Below are positions 25,474-32,527 of a DNA stretch of 32,527 bases, one piece after another. Under the pieces are notes generated by a model. The model did no database searches. It saw only the letters and a list, made by a program, of their open reading frames with translations, and had not been told where the DNA came from. A program made the position numbers and the translations under genes. Numbering within the stretch: the stretch's first letter is position 1; each line of letters starts with the position of its first letter. This DNA is from Clostridiales bacterium (GTDB lineage: Bacteria; Bacillota; Sulfobacillia; Sulfobacillales; Sulfobacillaceae), in the NCBI GenBank assembly GCA_027365485.1, contig DAHXNH010000293.1, forward strand, positions 1 to 32,527, read 5' to 3'.

Positions 25474-25513
25474 AAGTAAGCGAGAAAATTGGGAAAGGGT
25501 CTCTTCCGAAAGA

Positions 25514-25580
25514 CGAGCCCCACTCCTGGATAAGTCGAGGGAGATGGCTTCGAATTCCAAAATTTTTACAGCGGGGCTCG
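25514..25580. repeat. Inverted repeat in the nudix-gltB intergenic region
   Basis: CGAGCCCC (25514-25521) and GGGGCTCG (25573-25580) are perfectly complementary over a 51-nt gap. They lie between the divergent promoters and so outside both expected transcripts. They could be the base of an unrecognised small RNA or chance. Confidence 0.35.
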
Positions 25581-25647
25581 CGGACACCAGATGGGAAGGT
25601 TATCGCCAATGACCAGGAGAAGGGTATTCCCTTACCCGCAACAAACC

Positions 25648-25656
25648 TGTTATAAT
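25648..25656 (+). promoter_or_regulatory. Extended -10 promoter upstream of the leader ORF and gltB
   Basis: TGTTATAAT (TG-n-TATAAT) has its hexamer at 25651-25656. The -35 region is poor. A transcript from here would include the small ORF at 25750 and a leader of more than 400 nt before gltB. Confidence 0.5.
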
Positions 25657-25749
25657 TTACAGGCAGAGCGATCAAAAATGTCGCCTATCCTCGAGTGTTT
25701 GTCACGTTTCCTGAATTGGGACCGATAAGCTTGGAGGAGAGAATCACGC

Positions 25750-25896
25750 TTGCTCCCGGCCACCCTATCCACTAAGCCTTGGGTTTTTTGGGTAAATAAT
25801 ATAAACTTTCGAGCGGGATTCAGCGGTCGGCTGGTTTCAGGATGGGCGGGTTTCGTGGCCGTTACAGGGATTTTGAGTCTATCCGGGTTTTTGTGA
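25750..25896 (+). CDS. Possible 48-residue leader or small membrane peptide upstream of gltB
   Basis: A TTG at 25750 follows TTGGAGGAGAG with a spacing of about 10-12 nt and opens a frame of 48 residues ending at TGA 25894-25896. The peptide has a Trp-containing N-terminal part (KPWVFWVNN) and a hydrophobic C-terminal stretch (LVSGWAGFVAVTGILSLSGFL, roughly residues 28-48) long enough to span a membrane. It sits downstream of an extended -10 promoter and 201 bp before gltB, so it could be an independent small membrane protein or a leader peptide. It contains no run of Glu or Gln codons that would suggest simple attenuation by those amino acids. No homologue is recognised. Confidence 0.35.
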   Translation: MLPATLSTKPWVFWVNNINFRAGFSGRLVSGWAGFVAVTGILSLSGFL

Positions 25897-25915
25897 GATC
25901 GGTAGATGGTCTGCG

Positions 25916-25980
25916 TTCTAACGGTTATTTATGCATGTTGTTGGATGAATACTAGTAAGTTTAGTGTCTGCATGTTAGAA
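25916..25980 (+). promoter_or_regulatory. Repeated octamer and inverted repeat upstream of gltB
   Basis: TGCATGTT occurs twice in the same direction (25932-25939 and 25969-25976), 37 bp apart. A 7-bp inverted repeat TTCTAAC/GTTAGAA (25916-25922 and 25974-25980) encloses them. They lie 54-118 bp above the TTGACA element and could be operator sites. No regulator gene is nearby. Confidence 0.3.
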
Positions 25981-26033
25981 TCTCTGAAACATGGTTTGTG
26001 TGATGGCAACGCATTCTCTGTCAGGCCACGGGG

Positions 26034-26060
26034 TTGACACGGACATTTTTGCGTTATTCA
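26034..26060 (+). promoter_or_regulatory. Proximal promoter of gltB
   Basis: A perfect -35 TTGACA (26034-26039) is followed after 15 bp by TATTCA (26055-26060). The spacing is shorter than the preferred 17 bp, which suggests a weak or activator-dependent promoter. gltB begins 37 bp downstream. Confidence 0.5.
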
Positions 26061-26097
26061 GTTAGACTTTCCTCGGAAAGGAAGGTTACGTAGAATT

Positions 26098-29000
26098 ATG
26101 AGTTTTTCGCGAGCGCCAAAGGAGCAAGGGCTGTATCTCCCCGGGTTTGAGCATGATGCCTGCGGGATTGGATTTGTAGCCAATATCAAGGCGAAAAAGT
26201 CGCATGATATTATTGAGCAAGGGCTTGGAGTCTTAGAAAACCTTGAACATCGTGGTGCGCAAGGCAGCGAGGCCAATACCGGGGATGGAGCGGGCATTTT
26301 AATTCAATTGCCGCATCGACTGTTTCTCGAAGAGGCAGAACGCTTGGGCTTTGTATTGCCGGGCCCAGGGCTTTACGGGGTGGGCGTGATGTTTTTGCCC
26401 ATGGACGAAAAGGCGAGACTAGCCTTTGAACGCCGGATTGAGGCAGTGGTCATCGAAGAGGGTCAGACGGTGTTAGGCTGGCGAGATGTGCCCTCGAACC
26501 ACGATGGTTTAGGCCGAGTCGCGCTGTTGTCTGAGCCCTATGTTCGGCAGGTGTTTGTAGGCCGATCCGAGGAGATCGTCGATGATGATGCCTTTGAGCG
26601 TAGGCTCTATGTGATTCGCCGTCGAATTGAGCATGACTTGCGCCAACATCCACTGGCCGGAGATCATTCCGCTTATTGTGCCAGTTTTTCGTCGCGCACC
26701 CTGGTATATAAAGGCATGTTTACCTCCTATCAGGTGCGTAGCTATTTCCCAGACTTGGAAGATCCGCATACCGAGTCGGCGTTTGCCGTGGTTCATTCAC
26801 GATTTAGCACGAATACCTTTCCCAGTTGGGATAGGGCGCATCCTTATCGCTATGTCATTCACAACGGTGAAATCAACACCTTGCGCGGGAATGTCAATTG
26901 GATGCGAGCCCGTGAAGCGCAGCTAAAGTCTGATCTGTTTGGGGATGATTTATCGCAGCTCTTGCCCATTATCGACGAAGATGGCAGCGATACCGCGATG
27001 TTTGATAACGCGTTGGAATTTTTGGTGCTGGCCGGGCGGCCATTAGCCCATGCGGCAATGATGATGATTCCTGAGCCCTGGTCGAATCATGAGAGCATGA
27101 GTCCCGAGAAGCGCGCCTTTTATGAGTATCACAGTTGCCTGATGGAACCTTGGGATGGCCCTGCGGCCATGGTTATGACGGATGGCAAGCAAATTGTCGC
27201 AGCGTTGGATCGGAACGGACTCAGACCCGCACGCTATTACGTGACCAAAGGCGACCTGATCGTTTTAGCCTCAGAAGTGGGTGTGTTAGATATACCGCCG
27301 GAAGAGGTCGTGGCCAAAGGCCGATTGCAACCGGGACGCATGTTGGTGGTGGATTTAAAAGCGCAGCGCATCGTTTCCGACGAGGAAGTGAAGGCCGAGT
27401 TTGCGAGTCAGCACCCTTACGGGGCGTGGTTAGATGAACACTTGGTGAGGCTGGAAGAACTGCCGGAACCTCCTTACGTGCCCGAACCCGATCATGAAAC
27501 CGTGTTGCGCCGTCAAATGGCCTTTGGCTACACCCATGAGGAACTGGACAAAGTGATTCAGCCGATGGCTCTCACCGCTCAGGAGCGGGTAGGTTCGATG
27601 GGTATCGATACCCCCTTGGCGGTGCTGTCGGAGCGCCCTCAACTGCTCTATCGGTATTTTAAACAATTATTTGCCCAGGTGACCAATCCTCCCATTGACG
27701 CGATTCGCGAAGAAATTGTGACCGCGGTGGCGACGACCCTGGGTTCGGAAGGCAATCTCTTAACCACCGAGGCTGAAGCGTGCAGACAAATAGAGTTGCC
27801 GACCCCGATCTTGACCAACCCGGAATTCTACAAGTTGGTTCATGTGGCTCGAGCAGGCTTTTCGGCTCGGACGTTGCCCATCTTGTATGAAGTGGCCGAA
27901 GGGGCGAAGGGAATGGAGCATGGGCTTCAGCAGTTGTTTGATGCCGCCGACCAGGCCATCGCCGAAGGGGTCAACATTTTGGTGTTGTCTGATCGCGGCC
28001 ACAACGCGGTCGATGCTCCTCTGCCCGCCTTGCTCGCAGTCTCTGCGTTGCATCACCATTTGATTGATCAGGGAACGCGCACTCAAGCCGGATTGGTCAT
28101 TGAATCGGGCGAACCGCGCGAGGTTCATCACTTTGCCATGCTCATTGGCTATGGGGCGAGTGCGATAAATCCCTATTTGGCCTTTGAATCGATTGAAGTG
28201 CAGATTGCTCAAGGGCTGTGGTCTAACATCAGCGTCGACGAGGCGATTCACAACTACGTCAAGGCCTGCACCAAGGGCGTGGTTAAAGTGCTGTCTAAAA
28301 TGGGGATTTCGACCATCCAAAGTTATCACGGAGCCCAGGTGTTTGAGGCGATTGGGTTAAACCAGGCATTTTTAGAGCGCTACTTTACAGGCACTTCGTC
28401 AAAGCTTCAAGGGATGGGTTTGGAGGAAGTGGCCGAAGAAGTTCGGCGTCGCCATCATCGGGCCTATGCCCAACGCAACGGCTCGACGCGCTTGGCTTTG
28501 GAGTCTGGTGGCCATATTCAATGGCGGGTGGAAGGCGAAGAGCATCTTTATGATGCCAAGACGGTGTACCTGTTGCAACAAGCGTGTCGAACCAACGACG
28601 CTGGACTTTTTGAACAGTTCAAAGAACGGGTGTTGGAGTTTTCGCGGGTACGGTTTAATCTGCGCAGTTTGCTAGAGTTTCAGTTTGCCAAAGCGCCTAT
28701 CCCTCTCGACGAGGTGGAGCCGGCCGAATCGATTGTGCGTCGATTTAAGACCGGCGCCATGTCTTTCGGATCGATTAGCCAAGAGGCGCATGAGGCACTG
28801 GCGATTGCGATGAACCGGATTGGAGGCAAGAGCAATACCGGTGAGGGTGGCGAGCACCCTAGTCGCTTTGTCGCCGATGACAATGGCGATTTGCGCCGCA
28901 GTGCGATTAAACAGGTAGCGTCCGGCCGGTTTGGGGTTACGAGTCATTATCTCGTGAACGCGGATGAGATCCAGATAAAGATTGCGCAGGGCGCAAAGCC

Positions 29001-30687
29001 TGGCGAAGGCGGGCAGCTCCCGGGCAAAAAGGTCTATCCCTGGATTGCTGAAGTGCGCCATTCAACCCCAGGTGTGGGCTTAATCTCGCCGCCGCCGCAT
29101 CACGACATCTATTCGATCGAGGACTTGGCACAGTTGATTTACGACCTGAAAAACGCCAACCCGCGGGCTCGGATCACGGTCAAGCTGGTATCCGCGGTCG
29201 GCGTGGGAACGATCGCGGCCGGAGTGGCCAAAGGCAAGGCGGACTTGGTGTTAATCTCAGGGTACGACGGAGGGACCGGGGCTTCTCCAGAGACCAGCAT
29301 TCAACATGCGGGCATGCCTTGGGAATTGGGCTTGGCTGAAACCCATCAGACCTTGTTGCTGAATGGACTGAGGGACCGTATTCGAGTCGAGACCGACGGG
29401 AAATTGTTGACCGGTAGGGATGTGGCGATAGCTGCGTTGCTCGGTGCGGACGAGTTTGGCTTTGCCACCGGCCCTCTGGTCAGCTTGGGCTGTGTGATGA
29501 TGCGGGTTTGTCATCTGGATACCTGTCCTACCGGCATTGCCACCCAAAATCCAGAGCTGCGCCGGAACTTTAATGGCGATCCGCAATTTGTGGTCAACTT
29601 TATGATGTTGGTGGCCAATGATTTGCGCCAGTATATGGCGAAATTGGGAATCCGTACCGTGCGCGAAATGGTGGGGCGGAGCGATCTTTTGACTCCGGTT
29701 AGTCTACCCAATCATTGGAAAGCCAAAGGTCTGGATCTTACCCCGATTGTTAATCAGGCGGTCGATCTGGACCGCAGTCGAGAGCAGCAAGATCATCGTT
29801 TGGACGAGACCTTGGATGCGACCGATCTGATTCGGCGGGCGGCTCCGGCATTGGAGCGCCAGGAACGGGTGTCTGCCAGCCTGGCTATTCGCAATGTCCA
29901 TCGGGCGGTAGGTACCCGTCTGGGCAGCCAAATTACCCGCCGGTTTGGTAGCCAGGGATTGCCCGAGGACACCATTGAGTTTCGTTTCCGGGGTTCGGCC
30001 GGGCAAAGTTTTGGCGCCTTTATTCCCCGCGGGCTCAGCCTTTGGCTGGAAGGCGACGCCAATGACTATGTGGGCAAGGGGCTTTCAGGAGGAAAGATCA
30101 TCGTTTATCCCGACGCGCGCTCGACCTTTATTTCGCACGAGAATAGCATTATTGGCAATGTTGCCCTGTACGGGGCGACTTCGGGCCAAGTCTACATTGC
30201 GGGCATGGCTGGGGAGCGCTTTGGCGTTAGAAACAGTGGAGCGCTGGCTGTCGTCGAAGGTGTTGGCGACCATGGTTTGGAGTACATGACGGGTGGCCAG
30301 GTGGTGATACTCGGACGAACCGGAAGGAACTTTGCCGCCGGTATGTCAGGTGGCATAGCCTATGTGTTGGACGAAAAGGGAACATTTGCGCATCGTTGTA
30401 ATCTAGACATGGTCACTTTGGAAGCGCTTGATGATTTGGAAGAAGCGGACCAAGTGCGCCAGATGATTGAGCGTCATGTGGACTACACCGGTAGTGTGCG
30501 CGGTAAGGAGCTGTTAGCCGACTGGACCAATACCAAAGAGCGGATGGTCCGGGTGGTGCCTAAAGACTATCAGCGCATGCGCGAAGCCATAGCCCGAGCC
30601 AAAGATGCGGGAATGGACGAAACCGAGGCAGCCATGGCTGCCTTTGAAGACAGTCAAAATGGGCTGGTGGGCGTGGGCGGTAAATAG
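26098..30687 (+). CDS. gltB: Glutamate synthase large subunit
   Basis: Encodes 1529 residues from ATG 26098, with GGAAAGGAAGG about 12 nt upstream. The large subunit takes ammonia from glutamine through its class II amidotransferase domain and channels it to an FMN/iron-sulfur site, where 2-oxoglutarate becomes glutamate. Seen: C22 in DACGIGF, which becomes the N-terminal nucleophile after removal of a 21-residue propeptide; [19 protein letters not shown] and [10 protein letters not shown] in the amidotransferase; [17 protein letters not shown] and [13 protein letters not shown] in the synthase domain; the [3Fe-4S] cysteines C1132, C1138 and C1143; and a Gly-rich beta-helix at the C-terminus (about 1270-1500). 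Length and order are normal. The partner gltD follows 49 nt later. Confidence 0.97.
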   Translation: MSFSRAPKEQGLYLPGFEHDACGIGFVANIKAKKSHDIIEQGLGVLENLEHRGAQGSEANTGDGAGILIQLPHRLFLEEAERLGFVLPGPGLYGVGVMFLPMDEKARLAFERRIEAVVIEEGQTVLGWRDVPSNHDGLGRVALLSEPYVRQVFVGRSEEIVDDDAFERRLYVIRRRIEHDLRQHPLAGDHSAYCASFSSRTLVYKGMFTSYQVRSYFPDLEDPHTESAFAVVHSRFSTNTFPSWDRAHPYRYVIHNGEINTLRGNVNWMRAREAQLKSDLFGDDLSQLLPIIDEDGSDTAMFDNALEFLVLAGRPLAHAAMMMIPEPWSNHESMSPEKRAFYEYHSCLMEPWDGPAAMVMTDGKQIVAALDRNGLRPARYYVTKGDLIVLASEVGVLDIPPEEVVAKGRLQPGRMLVVDLKAQRIVSDEEVKAEFASQHPYGAWLDEHLVRLEELPEPPYVPEPDHETVLRRQMAFGYTHEELDKVIQPMALTAQERVGSMGIDTPLAVLSERPQLLYRYFKQLFAQVTNPPIDAIREEIVTAVATTLGSEGNLLTTEAEACRQIELPTPILTNPEFYKLVHVARAGFSARTLPILYEVAEGAKGMEHGLQQLFDAADQAIAEGVNILVLSDRGHNAVDAPLPALLAVSALHHHLIDQGTRTQAGLVIESGEPREVHHFAMLIGYGASAINPYLAFESIEVQIAQGLWSNISVDEAIHNYVKACTKGVVKVLSKMGISTIQSYHGAQVFEAIGLNQAFLERYFTGTSSKLQGMGLEEVAEEVRRRHHRAYAQRNGSTRLALESGGHIQWRVEGEEHLYDAKTVYLLQQACRTNDAGLFEQFKERVLEFSRVRFNLRSLLEFQFAKAPIPLDEVEPAESIVRRFKTGAMSFGSISQEAHEALAIAMNRIGGKSNTGEGGEHPSRFVADDNGDLRRSAIKQVASGRFGVTSHYLVNADEIQIKIAQGAKPGEGGQLPGKKVYPWIAEVRHSTPGVGLISPPPHHDIYSIEDLAQLIYDLKNANPRARITVKLVSAVGVGTIAAGVAKGKADLVLISGYDGGTGASPETSIQHAGMPWELGLAETHQTLLLNGLRDRIRVETDGKLLTGRDVAIAALLGADEFGFATGPLVSLGCVMMRVCHLDTCPTGIATQNPELRRNFNGDPQFVVNFMMLVANDLRQYMAKLGIRTVREMVGRSDLLTPVSLPNHWKAKGLDLTPIVNQAVDLDRSREQQDHRLDETLDATDLIRRAAPALERQERVSASLAIRNVHRAVGTRLGSQITRRFGSQGLPEDTIEFRFRGSAGQSFGAFIPRGLSLWLEGDANDYVGKGLSGGKIIVYPDARSTFISHENSIIGNVALYGATSGQVYIAGMAGERFGVRNSGALAVVEGVGDHGLEYMTGGQVVILGRTGRNFAAGMSGGIAYVLDEKGTFAHRCNLDMVTLEALDDLEEADQVRQMIERHVDYTGSVRGKELLADWTNTKERMVRVVPKDYQRMREAIARAKDAGMDETEAAMAAFEDSQNGLVGVGGK

Positions 30688-30736
30688 CGTCCACCAGTGC
30701 CTATTATCCAACGACGAGAGAAGGTGTGCGGTTCGA

Positions 30737-32215
30737 ATGGGGAAAATTACGGGGTTCATGGAATATCCACGCGTCGTGGCGCCGGATCGTCCGCCTCGAG
30801 AGCGAATCAGCGATTGGCAGGAGTTTATTCAGCCACTCGATGAGAAAGGCATCGAAACGCAGGCGGCCCGATGTATGGACTGCGGCATTCCTTATTGCCA
30901 GAGCGGCACACTGCTCAACGGAATGACGGCTGGCTGCCCTACGCATAATTTGATACCGGAGTGGAATGATCTGGTCTATCGCGGTGCCTGGCAAGAGGCC
31001 TTGACCCGTCTGCTGAAGACGACCAACTTTCCCGAGTTTACGGGACGAGTGTGTCCTGCACCCTGTGAAGGCTCCTGCACTGTGGGGCGCTTGGGAACTC
31101 CCGCGGTCGCCATCAAGAGCATTGAGCGTCAAATCATCGACCGTGGGTTTGCCGAAGGCTGGGTGGTGGCGGAACCTCCGAGCGTGCGCACCGGGAAAAA
31201 GGTGGCGGTGGTGGGATCGGGACCGTCGGGACTCGCTGCCGCAGCGCAATTAAATAAAGCGGGACATTGGGTCACGGTGTTTGAACGTGCCGATCATCCC
31301 GGCGGTCTCTTGATGTACGGCATTCCCAACATGAAATTGGATAAAGGCATCGTCGATCGGCGATTGGATTTGATGCGAGAAGAAGGCATCCATTTTGTCA
31401 CCAATACCGAAGTAGGGAATGATTACCCAGTCGAGCAGCTGCGTGCGGACTTTGACGCGGTCGTGCTTTGTATTGGCGCCACCAATCCTCGGGATCTGCC
31501 CGTGCCCGGGAGACAATCGCGCGGGGTGCATTTCGCGATGGACTTCTTACGCAATAATACGAAGCGGCTCAGCAATCCAAACCATCCGTATATTTCCGCC
31601 GAGGGCAAGGATGTCATCGTGATTGGCGGTGGCGATACCGGGACGGATTGCGTCGGTACGGCAATTCGCCAACATTGCCGTCGGGTGATTCAGTTGGAAA
31701 TCATGGAAGAAAATCCCCCCACCCGGGGCGCAGAAAATCCTTGGCCTGAGTTCCCTCGGATCTATAAAATGGACTATGGTCAAGAAGAGGCTCGGGTCAT
31801 TTTCGGTGACGATCCTAGAGAATACAAGACCACAGCCAAACGCTTCACGGCCAACGAACGCGGTGAAGTCACCGGGTTGGATATTGTTCGCCTCCGTTGG
31901 GAGAAGGGTGATGGCGGGAGAATGCGGCCGGTTGAAGTCGACGGCAGTGAGCAGCATTTAGAGGGCCAATTGATTTTGCTGGCGATGGGATATTTGGGAC
32001 CAGAAGCGATGCTTTTGGATAAAATGGGTATCGAGCGCGACTCGAGGCAAAACGCGAAGGCAGAATATGGCACATTTACCACCAATCTTACCGGAGTGTT
32101 TGCGGCAGGCGATGCTCGTCGGGGACAGAGTCTGGTTGTCTGGGCCATTAATGAAGGGCGTGCGGCGGCTCGGGAATGCGACCGTTATTTGATGACAGAG
32201 ACCGATCTGTCGTAA
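30737..32215 (+). CDS. gltD: Glutamate synthase small subunit
   Basis: Encodes 492 residues from ATG 30737, with GAGAGAAGGTG about 11 nt upstream. The small subunit passes electrons from NAD(P)H through FAD and two [4Fe-4S] clusters to the large subunit. Seen: N-terminal cysteines C46, C49, C54 and C67 and C106, C110 and C114 for the clusters; FAD-binding GSGPSGLAAAA (160-170); GGLLMYGIPNMKLDK; a second dinucleotide site GGGDTGTDC near 296-304 for NAD(P)H; and a C-terminal GVFAAGDARRGQSLVVWAINEGR that closes over FAD. All expected parts are intact. It forms a two-gene operon with gltB. Confidence 0.97.
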   Translation: MGKITGFMEYPRVVAPDRPPRERISDWQEFIQPLDEKGIETQAARCMDCGIPYCQSGTLLNGMTAGCPTHNLIPEWNDLVYRGAWQEALTRLLKTTNFPEFTGRVCPAPCEGSCTVGRLGTPAVAIKSIERQIIDRGFAEGWVVAEPPSVRTGKKVAVVGSGPSGLAAAAQLNKAGHWVTVFERADHPGGLLMYGIPNMKLDKGIVDRRLDLMREEGIHFVTNTEVGNDYPVEQLRADFDAVVLCIGATNPRDLPVPGRQSRGVHFAMDFLRNNTKRLSNPNHPYISAEGKDVIVIGGGDTGTDCVGTAIRQHCRRVIQLEIMEENPPTRGAENPWPEFPRIYKMDYGQEEARVIFGDDPREYKTTAKRFTANERGEVTGLDIVRLRWEKGDGGRMRPVEVDGSEQHLEGQLILLAMGYLGPEAMLLDKMGIERDSRQNAKAEYGTFTTNLTGVFAAGDARRGQSLVVWAINEGRAAARECDRYLMTETDLS

Positions 32216-32241
32216 TCTGGAAGAGGGTGAGGAGACATCTT

Positions 32242-32304
32242 TCGAGGGGGTGGGTCTGAGATTTTGTGGTTGACGGATGGATTCCCCCCTCGAGTCCACA
32301 AAAT
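32242..32304 (+). repeat. Two interleaved inverted repeats (possible pseudoknot)
   Basis: Repeat A is TCGAGGGGG (32242-32250) with CCCCCTCGA (32285-32293). Repeat B is ATTTTGTGG (32261-32269) with CCACAAAAT (32296-32304). Both are perfect over 9 bp and arranged A-B-A'-B', which allows an H-type pseudoknot or two mutually exclusive hairpins. They lie between gltD and the next gene. No T-run follows, so they do not form a standard terminator. Confidence 0.6.
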
Positions 32305-32368
32305 GGGTTTCAAAACGCCAAGAAACGATTAAAATGTCCTTAGCGGGGAAAGTAAGGAGGAGTATCTG

Positions 32369-32527
32369 TTGGGTGTCACCGTAAACGCCATCTCGGAGAC
32401 AGAGACGGAATGGCTAGTGGATCTGCGAGTCTATGAGGGAGTCTACCGTAAAGATCACTATCCGGTTCGTGTTGTCGAAGTGCCTTCCCCTCCGGCCGGG
32501 CGCACGCCTGAGTTGCTCGAACGGCAG
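32369..32527 (+). CDS. Start of an unidentified gene, cut by the window end
   Basis: A TTG at 32369 follows AAGGAGGAG with about 8 nt spacing, one of the best ribosome sites in the window. The frame stays open to the window end (53 residues). The product starts MGVTVNAISETETEWLVDLR and continues with a charged region and a proline-rich PSPPAGRTPE. No family can be recognised from this fragment. It is preceded by the interleaved repeats at 32242-32304, which may lie in its leader or in the 3' end of the gltBD transcript. A TAAAAT element near 32329 might be a weak promoter. Confidence 0.6.
   Translation, partial: MGVTVNAISETETEWLVDLRVYEGVYRKDHYPVRVVEVPSPPAGRTPELLERQ

Larger units (their letters stand above)
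25430..26097. other. Regulatory intergenic region upstream of gltB
   Basis: This 668-bp stretch contains the Nudix promoter (minus), an inverted repeat (25514-25580), a plus-strand extended -10 element (25651-25656), a possible 48-codon ORF (25750-25896), repeated octamers (25932 and 25969) and a TTGACA-containing promoter (26034-26060). No RNA family is recognised. Confidence 0.6.

Noticed and set aside
27760-28329. 189-codon minus-strand frame inside gltB
   Set aside because: It is antisense to a highly conserved gltB region, with no start signal and no recognisable product.

Overview
Organism. The window looks like the chromosome of a spore-forming, moderately GC-rich Firmicute. The closest match I can suggest is the Sulfobacillus group of acidophiles; this rests on protein style and gene content, not on a search. 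Spore markers are an alpha/beta-type SASP, a YIEGIA-family membrane protein and a prkA-yhbH-spoVR cluster. GTG and TTG starts are frequent, with strong AGGAGG-type ribosome sites. Layout, left to right. (1) Positions 1-9541, plus strand: a tightly packed run of SASP, creatininase-family amidohydrolase, class I aminotransferase, murD, typA/bipA, a short dnaE-type DNA polymerase III alpha subunit, a membrane protein and an O-methyltransferase. Most junctions overlap or nearly touch, so the run is probably one or two transcripts. (2) Positions 9538-13299, minus strand: a small membrane protein, a gene-poor gap, a nitroreductase and a secreted family 5 solute-binding protein with no permease nearby. 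(3) Positions 13300-18171: mostly gene-poor DNA around one unfamiliar 662-residue minus-strand protein built from at least three equal-length repeats. It ends in a clear terminator and is flanked by two blocks of about 1.4 kb with no convincing gene. (4) Positions 18172-24754: YIEGIA-family protein (minus) divergent from a CorA-type transporter (plus), then prkA-yhbH-spoVR (plus), closed by a convergent zinc-ribbon membrane protein. (5) Positions 24848-32527: an ADP-ribose pyrophosphatase-like Nudix gene (minus) with its own terminator and extended -10 promoter, a 668-bp intergenic region with promoters and a possible 48-codon leader ORF, then gltB-gltD (glutamate synthase), and the start of a further gene preceded by two interleaved inverted repeats. 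How the genes work together. The left run combines cell-wall precursor synthesis (MurD), amino-nitrogen transfer, translation-stress GTPase function and DNA synthesis. GltBD and the aminotransferase connect through glutamate. The right half holds the conserved kinase/VWA/SpoVR stress-sporulation module. I found no CRISPR array, rRNA, tRNA, intact insertion sequence or phage. The most novel-looking items are the repeat protein, the polymerase without a PHP metal site, the interleaved repeats at 32242-32304 and the small ORFs at 13829-13966 and 25750-25896.
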